A DNA stretch of 21,232 nucleotides from Candidatus Daviesbacteria bacterium (GTDB lineage: Bacteria > Patescibacteria > Microgenomatia > Daviesbacterales > UBA10151). Where the stretch lies: the NCBI GenBank assembly GCA_030648435.1, contig JAUSHE010000038.1, positions 1 through 21,232 on the forward strand, given 5' to 3'. Positions 13,512 through 21,173 of the stretch are shown one piece after another (within the stretch, counting starts at the first letter, position 1; the number at the start of each line of letters is the position of its first letter). The translations under genes were made by a program, and so were the position numbers. A model generated the notes under the pieces. That model made no database searches and was not told the origin of the DNA. It saw only the letters and a program-made list of their open reading frames with translations.

Positions 13512-15827
13512 TTAAAGAAATAATGAACGCAGGGGAGAATATGTCAGTATCAGGATTTGAAACAATATTATAACCACAACCGAGATAAAAAGCTTTTTAT
13601 TAGACAGAATGTTGTGATGCCTTCTCATGATGAAGGGTAAAACCATCTGCAAAACTACCATCACGGTAAAGGTCAGCGCCCGGGACATCTCAAGCCCAAA
13701 CTTAGAATAAGTAAAATAAAATACCAAAAGACATAATGCAGCTATTGCAACCCCACTCAAAATAATAAAACGGAGAGACTCCCTACCAAGCAGAGATAGA
13801 TTTTTCCGGGGCGGAATCTGCATCAGGTGAGGTGAAGCCTTATCGAATCCCAAAGCCAGCGCCGGTGGGCCATCAGTCACAAAATTTATCCACAAAATCT
13901 GAATAGGTAAAAGGGGAGAAGGCCATCCTAAAACAACACCTATACCTATGAGCAGCATTTCCGAGAGATTTCCGGCAAGTAAAAACTTAATGACTTTTAA
14001 AATATTACTATAAATTAATCTGCCCTGCTCAATTGCCGTTATCAAAGTTGCAAAATTATCATCAAGCAAAATTATATCCGAGGCTTCCTTCGATACATCT
14101 GTGCCGATTTTGCCCATAGAAACTCCTACTTCTGCCTGTTTAAGCGCTAAAACATCATTGACACCATCACCGGTTACAGCGACGATCTCTCCCAATGATT
14201 GATATGCTTTTACAATCCTAAGTTTCTCCTGAGGAGTAATTCTGGCAAAAATTTTGACTTTACCAATTCTTTGCAAAAGTTCTTCTTCGTTTAGGTCGCT
14301 TAGTTGACTACCTGTCATAATTTCATCTCCCTCCGACAGCAGTCCTATCTCTTCACCGATTGTTTTAGCTGTCAGCTCATTATCACCGGTTACCATCACT
14401 ACCTTAATCCCAGCCTGTTTTGCCTTTACAATGGCTTCTTTAACCTCCGGACGGACCTCATCGGCAATTCCCACCAACCCTAAGAATTCCCTGTCTTTTG
14501 AAAATGCCAAAACCCGCAGTCCCTTTTGAGCCATTTGCCGATATTTCTTCTCCCACTTTTCCTGATTAATTTTAGACAATTTAGACTCAACCAATAAAAT
14601 TTCGGGTGCGCCCTTGGTATATTCTGTTTTCTTGTTGCCATCTTCCCAAAAAACCGTCATTTTCCTGGTTTCCAGATTGAAAGGAATCTCTTCAATCAGT
14701 TTGCCCTGAGACCTCATCAGATCAATATCCTGCCCCCGATCCTTTGCCCAAAGAAGAAGAGCTCCTTCAGTTGTATCACCCAAAATATCCCAGCTACCCC
14801 CGTCTTCTTTCATTATCAAACTGGCGCTGTTGCAATATATTGCACATTTTATAAGATCTGCTGTCTTATTGTCTTTAATACCTGCTTCTTTAACCCTCAT
14901 CTCATTTTTAGTTAGAGTTCCGGTCTTATCCGTACAAATTACCGTAGCGGTACCAAGAGATTCAACCGCAATCATCTTTCTGACCAAAGCTTTTCTGCGG
15001 TACATCTTCCGCATGCCTAAGGCCAGGATGATAGTTACCACGGCTGGCAAACCTTCCGGTACCACCGCAACCATTAAAGCAATGCTCCCCAACAAAGTAG
15101 AAGCTATATCATAACCCTGCAGTAACCTTAAAATAAAAATCAGCAAAGAAACTACCAGAGCCCCTAATCCCAAGACCTTACTAAAACCGGCCAGAGACTT
15201 TTCAAAAGGGGTTTGCTCATCTTCAATGTTGCTTAAAGTTTCAGCCAAAGATCCGAATTTAGTCTTAATGCCTGTTTGCAGAACTAGCACTTTAGCCCGC
15301 CCGGAAATAATAATTGTTCCGAAAAAAACAAAATTCTCTTCCTTTTTTGGAGATTTCATCACCGGCAAGGATTCACCGGTTAAAATAGATTCATTTACCT
15401 GCAAAGAATAACTTTCCAGGATTTGGGCATCAGCCGGAACCTTATCACCGGACTCTAAAATTACTACATCTCCCGGAACAAGTTCGGTCGATAAAATTTC
15501 AACTTGTTTGCCGTCCCGCTCAACCCTTGAATAACCGACTTCCATTTTCCTGAGGGCCTCCAGTTCTTTGGAAGCTTTAAATTCCTGCCAAAAACCTAAA
15601 AATATATTTAATACCAAAATCCCGCCGATCAGGAAACTGTCCAATTTATCGCCGACAACAACAGAAAGAAATACGGCTCCCAAAAGCAGGTAAGTAAAAG
15701 GATTTTTTATCTGCCTGATAAAGACAACTGCAGCAGAAGTTGTCTGCTTTTCCGGAAGTTTATTAAAACCGTATTTTTTTAACAGTTCCTGTGCTTTATG
15801 AGAAGTTAACCCTTGCATCATTGACAT
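13512..15827 (-). CDS. Ca2+-type P-type ATPase (P2)
   Basis: A 771-residue cation-transporting ATPase. In order: the cation-ATPase N-terminal segment (GLTSHKAQELLKKYGFNKL), M1-M2, the actuator motif ILTGES, the M4 motif VAVVPEGLPAVV, the phosphorylated Asp300 in ICTDKTGTLT, the nucleotide-domain KGAPE, the hinge MVTGDN and TGDGVNDVLALKQAEVGVSMG, and a C-terminal six-helix part. The Ca2+ site II ligands known from SERCA have counterparts: Glu in PEGLP, Asn and Glu in AGNLSEM (M5), and Asn, Thr and Asp in WINFVTDGPP (M6). Ca2+ efflux is therefore the best prediction, with Mn2+ possible. The length is shorter than the roughly 900 of typical PacL proteins but still complete. It is transcribed away from the YvlD-like gene. 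Confidence 0.92.
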   Translation of the reverse strand: MSMMQGLTSHKAQELLKKYGFNKLPEKQTTSAAVVFIRQIKNPFTYLLLGAVFLSVVVGDKLDSFLIGGILVLNIFLGFWQEFKASKELEALRKMEVGYSRVERDGKQVEILSTELVPGDVVILESGDKVPADAQILESYSLQVNESILTGESLPVMKSPKKEENFVFFGTIIISGRAKVLVLQTGIKTKFGSLAETLSNIEDEQTPFEKSLAGFSKVLGLGALVVSLLIFILRLLQGYDIASTLLGSIALMVAVVPEGLPAVVTIILALGMRKMYRRKALVRKMIAVESLGTATVICTDKTGTLTKNEMRVKEAGIKDNKTADLIKCAIYCNSASLIMKEDGGSWDILGDTTEGALLLWAKDRGQDIDLMRSQGKLIEEIPFNLETRKMTVFWEDGNKKTEYTKGAPEILLVESKLSKINQEKWEKKYRQMAQKGLRVLAFSKDREFLGLVGIADEVRPEVKEAIVKAKQAGIKVVMVTGDNELTAKTIGEEIGLLSEGDEIMTGSQLSDLNEEELLQRIGKVKIFARITPQEKLRIVKAYQSLGEIVAVTGDGVNDVLALKQAEVGVSMGKIGTDVSKEASDIILLDDNFATLITAIEQGRLIYSNILKVIKFLLAGNLSEMLLIGIGVVLGWPSPLLPIQILWINFVTDGPPALALGFDKASPHLMQIPPRKNLSLLGRESLRFIILSGVAIAALCLLVFYFTYSKFGLEMSRALTFTVMVVLQMVLPFIMRRHHNILSNKKLFISVVVIILFQILILTYSPLRSLFL

Positions 15828-15832
15828 TATTT

Positions 15833-15838
15833 ATTCTA
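15833..15838 (-). promoter_or_regulatory. -10 box of the P-type ATPase gene
   Basis: Read on the minus strand, TG-A-TAGAAT forms an extended -10 that ends 5 bases before the ATG at 15827, predicting a leaderless message. Confidence 0.45.
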
Positions 15839-15853
15839 TCATTATTAAAGAGG

Positions 15854-15860
15854 GGAGGTG
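15854..15860 (+). promoter_or_regulatory. Strong Shine-Dalgarno that sets a TTG start
   Basis: GGAGGTG lies 6 bases ahead of the TTG at 15867. The in-frame GTG at 15858 is itself part of the Shine-Dalgarno sequence and cannot be the start. It is one of the few strong ribosome-binding sites in the window. Confidence 0.65.
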
Positions 15861-15866
15861 ATATAT

Positions 15867-16208
15867 TTGAACATTCTTGTAGCACTTATCCTAAATGCCT
15901 TAGCTCTTCTGGCGACAGCTTATATTGTACCCGGATTCAAGGTGGATAATTTCACCACAGCAGTACTGGCCGCCATAGTTTTGGGTGTAGTGAATACTTT
16001 TATCAAGCCAATCCTAAGCTTAATTACGGCTCCATTAACGATTATAACGTTAGGCCTGTTTTCTTTTATAGTTAATGCTGTAGTTTTATTTATAGTGTCA
16101 GCCGTAATAAAAGGAGTCACGATCGATGGTTGGGTGCCGGCAATAGTGGGTGCAATTGTATTATCAGTTGTATCAACAGTCTTAAATTCAGTAATTAAAA
16201 ACAAATGA
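15867..16208 (+). CDS. Phage holin family 4 / YvlD-type membrane protein
   Basis: A 113-residue, four-helix membrane protein of the PF04020 (YvlD) type. Typical features are the first helix NILVALILNALALLATAYIVPGF, the segment VLGVVNTFIKPILSLITAPLTIITLGLFSFIVNAVVLF, and the helix pair ending in VGAIVLSVVSTVLNSVIKNK. The family is widespread and is loosely named after holins, but its members are chromosomal membrane proteins of poorly known, possibly envelope-stress, function, so a lysis role is not implied. I place the start at TTG 15867 because of the GGAGGTG six bases before it. The gene is divergent from the ATPase (39 bases apart) and convergent with the xer gene. Confidence 0.85.
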   Translation: MNILVALILNALALLATAYIVPGFKVDNFTTAVLAAIVLGVVNTFIKPILSLITAPLTIITLGLFSFIVNAVVLFIVSAVIKGVTIDGWVPAIVGAIVLSVVSTVLNSVIKNK

Positions 16209-16226
16209 CACAAACTGTTATTTGTT
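16200..16226 (-). terminator. Terminator of the dockerin-cohesin-xer operon
   Basis: An 11-position stem (16200-16210 with 16216-16226) with a five-base loop covers the stop codons of both convergent genes. On the minus strand it is followed by TTTTTAATT, as expected for an intrinsic terminator, with one C-A mismatch in the stem. On the plus strand the stem is complete with one G-U pair but no T run follows, so termination in that direction is doubtful. Confidence 0.6.
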
Positions 16227-17135
16227 GCCTGAATGGAAGGATTTGTGCACGTCTTTTAGGTGCGCATTGGTGACGTGGGTGTAAATTTGTGTGGTGGAAA
16301 TATTAGAATGACCCAACATTTCCTGAACCGAACGGATATCCGCTCCGTTAATCAGTAAGTCCGTAGCAAAAGAGTGGCGCAGTGTATGGGGCGTAGCCTT
16401 GACCGAAAAACCTAACCTTTTAACATATTTTTCTACAATCCGTTCAATCGAGCGGGGAGTGAGCCTCATTTTTTCTCCGCCATTTTCTAAATCAACTCTA
16501 CCTTGGAAACGGATGAAAAGAGGCTTAAATGTGTCTTTCCTAACCTCCAGGTATTTTTCCAGCCAGCTGGCTGCAGAATTCGATACAAACACCACCCGTT
16601 CCTTCCCTCCTTTACCAACTATTCCAAACTCTTTTCTTTGCAGATTAATGGTATCCGTATTCAAAGAAGCCAGCTCTGATACACGAAGACCCGTGGAAAA
16701 TAATGTTTCCAAAATTGCCCTGTCTCTGATACCGGATTTTTCAGTTAAATCAGGCGCGCCGAGGAGCGACTTTAGCGAAGCATCATCCAGCACTTTTAAC
16801 GGCCTGGGGTCGGCATCCCCCAGTTCTACTTTTTCCGGAGACAAAGTCTTAATATCTGATTTGGCGAGATACTTAAGAAACGCCCGCAGAGCAATCATAA
16901 AATAATTCTGCGTATTCCGCTTGAGGTTTCTTTTAAGCTTGGGATCTGTCCAGCGGGAAAGATAAAGCCTGTATTTACGGACCAAATTCAGATCTATGTC
17001 TTTGGGATTGATATTACCGGAAAAATCTAAAAAACGCTTGAGATAATGATCATAGTTTCTAATAGTTAACTGTGAAGCATTCCGTTCAAGTTCCAGATAT
17101 TCCAAAAATGCAGTAACATGAGCAGAAAGAGTCAT
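16218..17135 (-). CDS. xer: Tyrosine recombinase, XerC/XerD/XerA type
   Basis: A 305-residue tyrosine recombinase. The N-terminal SAM-like core-binding domain (about 1-100, FLEYLELERNASQLTIRNYDHYLKRFLDF) is followed by the catalytic domain with all six signature positions: Arg151 in TGLRVSEL, Lys in GKGGKERVV, His249 and Arg252 in PHTLRHSFA, His in MLGHSNIS, and the nucleophile Tyr285 in TQIYTHV. The length and motifs fit XerC/XerD, which resolve chromosome dimers at dif sites; I cannot tell which. It begins 2 bases after the cohesin-2 stop, so it is co-transcribed with surface-protein genes, an unusual setting for a housekeeping Xer. An integrase role is possible but no attachment site is visible. 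Confidence 0.9.
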   Translation of the reverse strand: MTLSAHVTAFLEYLELERNASQLTIRNYDHYLKRFLDFSGNINPKDIDLNLVRKYRLYLSRWTDPKLKRNLKRNTQNYFMIALRAFLKYLAKSDIKTLSPEKVELGDADPRPLKVLDDASLKSLLGAPDLTEKSGIRDRAILETLFSTGLRVSELASLNTDTINLQRKEFGIVGKGGKERVVFVSNSAASWLEKYLEVRKDTFKPLFIRFQGRVDLENGGEKMRLTPRSIERIVEKYVKRLGFSVKATPHTLRHSFATDLLINGADIRSVQEMLGHSNISTTQIYTHVTNAHLKDVHKSFHSGNK

Positions 17136-17137
17136 AC

Positions 17138-17848
17138 TTACAGCAAAGCCAATCCCAAAATTCCCAAAACAGTTAAAACACTGCCAATAATGGCCAGCGT
17201 GAAAGTGAGTTGGGGTGTACCCGGACCTTTACCTGTCCGGTCAACCAGCTGGTCAATTGTTTTAGGCTGTGCCGCAGGGGTGGAAACAGCGCCCTGGGGA
17301 AGTTTGGGAACGGGACTGACAACGGATCCGCAGGTTCCGGTTCCGATAGTGTAATTGCCGTTAACTACGGAATTTAATGTATCTACTACCGTACCCCGCT
17401 CCACCACATTGGAGTCGGTAGTTTTGGCCTTGTTATTCGGATCAAAGTCAAATGTGATCTGGGTGGCTCCTGTGGATGATGTATCTGTAACAATAAAATT
17501 GATGGTGGCAAGAATGCCGGTGCCGGAAAAGGGAGTGCTGACGGAAGCTAAACCGGAAATGGTGATTTTGCCGGAAGCGGAGTCTATATTATTTCCCGGA
17601 AAATCCGGATAAATAGCGCCATTGGTGATGCTCTGGGCTGTAAACCTTGAGGCATCATAAAATAAAATTGCATCTGTCCCGTCGGTCTGCGCCCCGGCAG
17701 TATTTACCGCTATATCCAAGGCAAAAGGGCAGCTTCTGTTAAAAGTGCCTGTTGCAGGTGACAGCGACAAAGTAGATGCCAAAACCGCCCCTGGCAAAGC
17801 TAAAGATAAAAAGCTAAAAGCTAAAAGCGAGATTAAATACTTTTTCAT
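17138..17848 (-). CDS. Cohesin-domain protein with signal peptide and C-terminal membrane anchor (cohesin 2)
   Basis: A 236-residue exported protein. A signal peptide (MKKYLISLLAFSFLSLALPGAVLAS, cleavage after about residue 24) leads to a cohesin-like beta-sandwich at about 25-165. Cohesin hallmarks are the opening LSLSPATGTF, the central DAILFYDASRFTAQS, GKITISGLAS and the GTGILATINFIV strand. A Pro/Thr-rich linker follows (PVPKLPQGAVSTPAAQPKT), then a C-terminal hydrophobic helix (LTFTLAIIGSVLTVLGILGLALL) without a basic tail. Cohesins bind dockerins, and a dockerin protein is encoded two genes upstream. The ATG overlaps the previous stop (ATGA). Its cohesin end, TTDSNVVERGTVVDTLNSVVN, resembles that of cohesin 1, suggesting tandem duplication. 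Confidence 0.82.
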   Translation of the reverse strand: MKKYLISLLAFSFLSLALPGAVLASTLSLSPATGTFNRSCPFALDIAVNTAGAQTDGTDAILFYDASRFTAQSITNGAIYPDFPGNNIDSASGKITISGLASVSTPFSGTGILATINFIVTDTSSTGATQITFDFDPNNKAKTTDSNVVERGTVVDTLNSVVNGNYTIGTGTCGSVVSPVPKLPQGAVSTPAAQPKTIDQLVDRTGKGPGTPQLTFTLAIIGSVLTVLGILGLALL

Positions 17849-18474
17849 TGTACGTTTACCTCTAAATTATTCACAGTTTCCAGGATATCTTTAGATGTGG
17901 CGCTCTCTACCAAATTAGAATCTGCCGTTTGGCCTTTACCATTAAAATCAATGGTTAAGGATGTTTTACCGGAGGCTTTTGCCCTTAGATTTAAGGTAGC
18001 AAATTGTCCTTTCCCTGTAAAACCGTTTTGCGTACTGCTAATCCCTGAAATAGAAATCAAGCCTTTAACGCTATCCACAGACATGGCAGGATATTCCTCA
18101 AGAATTGTTCCCTTGACTAACCCTGAAACGCTGGCTTCCAAAATTTTTGGGTCAAAGCGCACTATCAGATCAACTCCTCCAACCGCATATCCTGCCGTAT
18201 CAATCAGCACGGAAACAGGCACCGCTTCGTTAATTTTATAGCTTGTCTTAGGCGCATTCAAAGAAATTTTTCCTACCGGCGGTTGAACCGTGGTTTTTTG
18301 CGGCAGGGGAGGAGGGGAGTTGGAAGTCAAAACCCTGACAGCATAGATAACTTCTATTAATAAAACCAGTCCTAAAATCAGGAAAATAATTTTTGGCCCA
18401 GTGAAGAATTTCTTGGTCTTTCCGGAAAATTGTTTATTTAACTGATCATTAACTTGTACATTTAAACTATCCAT
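17845..18474 (-). CDS. Membrane-anchored cohesin-domain protein (cohesin 1)
   Basis: A 209-residue protein with a short polar N-terminus, one transmembrane helix at about residues 27-48 (PKIIFLILGLVLLIEVIYAV), a proline-rich spacer (SPPPLPQKTTVQPP), and an outward-facing cohesin-like domain to the end (GKISLNAPKTSY, VGGVDLIVRFDPKILEA, GLISISGIS, GKGQFATLNLRA). I chose the ATG at 18474 because it starts 13 bases after the dockerin gene's stop and opens with a plausible polar stretch; an in-frame ATG at 18549 would overlap the dockerin gene by 62 bases and give an unrelated leader. The stop overlaps the cohesin-2 start by 4 bases. The likely partner is the dockerin domain encoded just upstream. 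Confidence 0.8.
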   Translation of the reverse strand: MDSLNVQVNDQLNKQFSGKTKKFFTGPKIIFLILGLVLLIEVIYAVRVLTSNSPPPLPQKTTVQPPVGKISLNAPKTSYKINEAVPVSVLIDTAGYAVGGVDLIVRFDPKILEASVSGLVKGTILEEYPAMSVDSVKGLISISGISSTQNGFTGKGQFATLNLRAKASGKTSLTIDFNGKGQTADSNLVESATSKDILETVNNLEVNVQ

Positions 18475-18481
18475 AATATTT

Positions 18482-18487
18482 AGTATA
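18482..18487 (-). promoter_or_regulatory. Possible internal -10 ahead of cohesin 1
   Basis: TATACT on the minus strand lies 7 bases before the ATG at 18474, in the 13-base gap after the dockerin gene. No Shine-Dalgarno sequence is present. It may give a separate leaderless cohesin transcript, but an AT-rich chance match is possible. Confidence 0.3.
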
Positions 18488-21121
18488 TCACGGTGCCGAA
18501 CTGGAACTTGGGGCAACCGATTCACCGGGAACAGGTTCCGGATCATCACCGCTACCGCCGTTATCCTTCATGGAAGTCCTCATACAAGCCCAGTCAATGG
18601 AGTTAACCCTACTATCCACATTGAAGTCTCCCGACCTGCCCGTAGCATCTGCGGAAATAATCCATTGGCGGACTAATTCGTTGTGGTCAAAAGCATTGAT
18701 TAGGCTGTCTCCGCCGTCAGCCGGGAAAATATCACCGACAGGCAGGACAAAATTAGGAACAGTGGTAACCCCGTCTTCCGCTGTAAACACACCTGAAGTT
18801 TTACGTAAAGACTTGGGGGCTTTAAGGGACAATTTATACTGCTTGCCGGTTTCTAATTTTTGATCCAGGCCCTGGATGACCCCATCCTTATCAATTTTAA
18901 CTTTTTGCTTGATAAGCTTACCGCCTTTAAAAACCCCCGCTAATTCCAAGTCAACATTGTCCGTATCGTGATTTGAGGGAGCGCTGCAAAAAACCTTGGC
19001 CCCCACAGAAACTTGAGAAATGGCGCTACACTGACCCGGCACTGATTGACCAAAGGTATTAGTCACAGTAATGGGAAAAGATTGGCCTGTCGGCGGGTTT
19101 GCCAGGACAGCTTTAATTTTGGCAGGGGACCAGCTCTTGATTTCTAAATTAACGGAATCCGAAGTAATTGTACCTTTATCAGAACCAAAATTCGTTCCGT
19201 TTATTTCATAAGTTACGTTTTGCCCTTCAAAGCTTAAGGAACAGCTGGCAATAGTAGGCTCACCGCCCAACAAATCAATAGAGGCCTGTTCGCGCTCACC
19301 AACTTGAATGCCTGCTTTATCATAAAACTGAACAAAGATAGTTTTAATACCAGGCTTAGGATCCTTAAAAGTCCAAGATTTAATAACAGGACCAGGTGAG
19401 GTATAAACTTCTTTGGGAGCAGTATCCAAAGCAGTTAGATCCTCAGAAAGCCTGAAAAAGGCAACAATAGCACTGGAGCCTCCACCCTCACAAACCTTAG
19501 TCCTGTTGTAGGCATCAAGTTCTGTTTGAGAATGATCAAAAAGGCCATCATATTTGGCAGCTTTAAGTTCAGCATCAATTTGACTCCAGGGTGTAATACC
19601 ACACTTTGTTTGAACTGTATCGTCACCACCACCAGTTCCACTACAAGCCGATTTACAAGCAGCACTTTTAATATCTGCACATTGTTTTGATGCATCTGTA
19701 CTTACCCCATTACACCAATCATTAACAATCTGCTTGTTGCTACAAGTTCTATGCCCATTCTGGTCATAAAAGGGTCTTAAGTCAGTTCTATTTGTTAAAA
19801 CACAATTAGCACAAGCATCTCCTGCATCCGGTGTTTGATTACCGAGAGTACACCCTGAAGCACCACCGCATTGCGTAGCACCAGCGCTTTGACAAACAGA
19901 CCTAACCAACATTAAACACCTAAAATCACTAGACGTTGATGCGCCACCGGTTGAACTAGAAAAACCATAACACCAGTTGCTGGTACTGGGCTCAACATTC
20001 CCTGCATCAAAATTATTTTGTAGACACTTAGAATTATAATTTGGATCATTTTTATCAGCAGTAACAAAACACGACTCTTTAGTATCGCAGTTTGCTTTCC
20101 ACATGTACCCAGCAGGAGGGGATTGTGGATTATCTCCACACTTAACAGGACACTGATCTTGTTGACCCCACTTCCCAAAAACTATTGAAGCACAAACATC
20201 ACCACCTGCTAAAGTTGACTTATAATTGTAATATTTGTATCCACACAAACCATTCTCCCAATATACTGTACCATCAACTGTTTGACCAATTTTCGCTACT
20301 GCAACTTCTTGCTGGCTGTCTGGACAATTATCGGTTGCATATGCATCCTTTACTAATCCTTTGGATACAAAACTCATTAAAGTATCCTGTAGAAAAACAA
20401 CTTTATCTTTTGTAGTAAATTGGATTTCATTGGAACATGGGGGGGATTTAATATCAGGCTTATTGGGAGCGGTATTTTGCCACTTATGAGTCCAGGTAAA
20501 ACTACCGGCTGAAGTTACCTTGCAGGTTTTAGAACCCCAGAAACCATCTTTACAATCAACACCGCCGGACCAGCTGTCTCCAATCCAGGTTGATCCTTGA
20601 GTTCCACCAACTGTAAACGTTGCCTGGTCACCCACATTAAGAGAACTCGGTGAAACGCTCATATTAACTTGGCTACTGTCACAAGCCGGCGCACCGTTAC
20701 CTCCACCACCGCTTCCACCTTCACAAACCCTAGTTCTGTTGTAAGCATCAAGTTCTGTTTGAGAATGATCATAAAGACCGTCATATTTGGCAACTTTTAA
20801 TTCAGCATCAACTTGGCTCCAGGGGATAATTCCGGCACATTTAGTGGCAACCGTATCACCACCACCTCCACCACCGCTGCCGGTATCACCTGGAGCGGTA
20901 ATTTCCAAAATCACATCAGGCTTTGTGGCTACAGTTTTACTGCCGATGGTTTTAACATTAGGACCGGAGAAGACTATTGCTGCGGCTGTGGCCCTGGATT
21001 TTAAAATCTGCTGCTGCTTAATAAGATTTACACCCAAAGGAATGGCTAAAACCAATATCCCCAAAAGGAGCAGGTTAGCCAGGTTTTTTTTATTTTTGAA
21101 GTAATCTAAAAATTCTCCCAT
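18488..21121 (-). CDS. Large surface protein with N-terminal anchor, Cys-rich region, IPT/TIG-like domain and C-terminal dockerin
   Basis: An 877-residue protein. Residues 1-45 hold a basic start, one hydrophobic helix (LANLLLLGILVLAIPLGVNLI) and the motif KQQQILKSRA, an export/anchor signature I associate with Microgenomates surface proteins. A Gly-rich linker leads to a 48-residue module (about 87-134) that recurs at about 498-545. Between the copies is a region with about 30 cysteines. Residues 550-615 look Ig-like, 620-700 resemble an IPT/TIG fold (SCSLSFEGQNVTYEINGTNFG), then comes a carboxypeptidase-regulatory-like stretch and a dockerin (about 795-855) with two Ca2+-loop repeats: DGGDSLINAFDHNELVRQW and GDFNVDSRVNSIDWACMR. 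The tail is Ser/Pro-rich. It heads the operon with two cohesin proteins. No enzymatic domain is recognised. Confidence 0.8.
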   Translation of the reverse strand: MGEFLDYFKNKKNLANLLLLGILVLAIPLGVNLIKQQQILKSRATAAAIVFSGPNVKTIGSKTVATKPDVILEITAPGDTGSGGGGGGDTVATKCAGIIPWSQVDAELKVAKYDGLYDHSQTELDAYNRTRVCEGGSGGGGNGAPACDSSQVNMSVSPSSLNVGDQATFTVGGTQGSTWIGDSWSGGVDCKDGFWGSKTCKVTSAGSFTWTHKWQNTAPNKPDIKSPPCSNEIQFTTKDKVVFLQDTLMSFVSKGLVKDAYATDNCPDSQQEVAVAKIGQTVDGTVYWENGLCGYKYYNYKSTLAGGDVCASIVFGKWGQQDQCPVKCGDNPQSPPAGYMWKANCDTKESCFVTADKNDPNYNSKCLQNNFDAGNVEPSTSNWCYGFSSSTGGASTSSDFRCLMLVRSVCQSAGATQCGGASGCTLGNQTPDAGDACANCVLTNRTDLRPFYDQNGHRTCSNKQIVNDWCNGVSTDASKQCADIKSAACKSACSGTGGGDDTVQTKCGITPWSQIDAELKAAKYDGLFDHSQTELDAYNRTKVCEGGGSSAIVAFFRLSEDLTALDTAPKEVYTSPGPVIKSWTFKDPKPGIKTIFVQFYDKAGIQVGEREQASIDLLGGEPTIASCSLSFEGQNVTYEINGTNFGSDKGTITSDSVNLEIKSWSPAKIKAVLANPPTGQSFPITVTNTFGQSVPGQCSAISQVSVGAKVFCSAPSNHDTDNVDLELAGVFKGGKLIKQKVKIDKDGVIQGLDQKLETGKQYKLSLKAPKSLRKTSGVFTAEDGVTTVPNFVLPVGDIFPADGGDSLINAFDHNELVRQWIISADATGRSGDFNVDSRVNSIDWACMRTSMKDNGGSGDDPEPVPGESVAPSSSSAP
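19488..19630 (-). repeat. Internal coding repeat, second copy
   Basis: A 143-base segment closely similar to 20721-20863, encoding a module with PWSQIDAELKAAKYDGLFDHS followed by QTELDAYNRTKVCEGG. It borders the C-terminal side of the Cys-rich region. Confidence 0.8.
20721..20863 (-). repeat. Internal coding repeat, first copy
   Basis: Encodes PWSQVDAELKVAKYDGLYDHS followed by QTELDAYNRTRVCEGG. The two copies differ by few substitutions and keep the same spacing, indicating a fairly recent internal duplication of about 48 residues. Confidence 0.8.
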
Positions 21122-21140
21122 ATGACTTAAGGGCTACATA

Positions 21141-21173
21141 TTTATAGTGAACTATCTAGGCCTGTTTTGTCAA
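21141..21173 (-). promoter_or_regulatory. Possible promoter of the dockerin-cohesin-xer operon
   Basis: On the minus strand a TTGACA-like -35 (21173-21168) and a TATAAA (21146-21141) lie ahead of the ATG at 21121. The spacer of 21 bases is longer than normal, so either the -35 is incidental or CACTAT (18-base spacer) serves as -10. The rest of 21174-21232 shows nothing I can support. Confidence 0.35.

Noticed and set aside
15867..16208. Phage holin in a prophage
   Set aside because: The PF04020 family is chromosomal, and no phage genes accompany it.
16560..16573. A 14-bp perfect palindrome (CAGCCAGCTGGCTG) in the xer gene
   Set aside because: No loop, no matching feet, no second copy in the window, and it encodes ordinary recombinase sequence; probably chance.
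17221..17240. 6-bp hairpin CCGGAC/GTCCGG in the linker of cohesin 2
   Set aside because: Short stem with an 8-base loop in a Gly/Pro-coding linker; lacks the AGC/ACG feet of the other in-gene elements.
18475..18549. ATG at 18549 as the start of cohesin 1
   Set aside because: It would overlap the dockerin gene by 62 bases and add a leader whose sequence simply shadows the dockerin C-terminal coding region.
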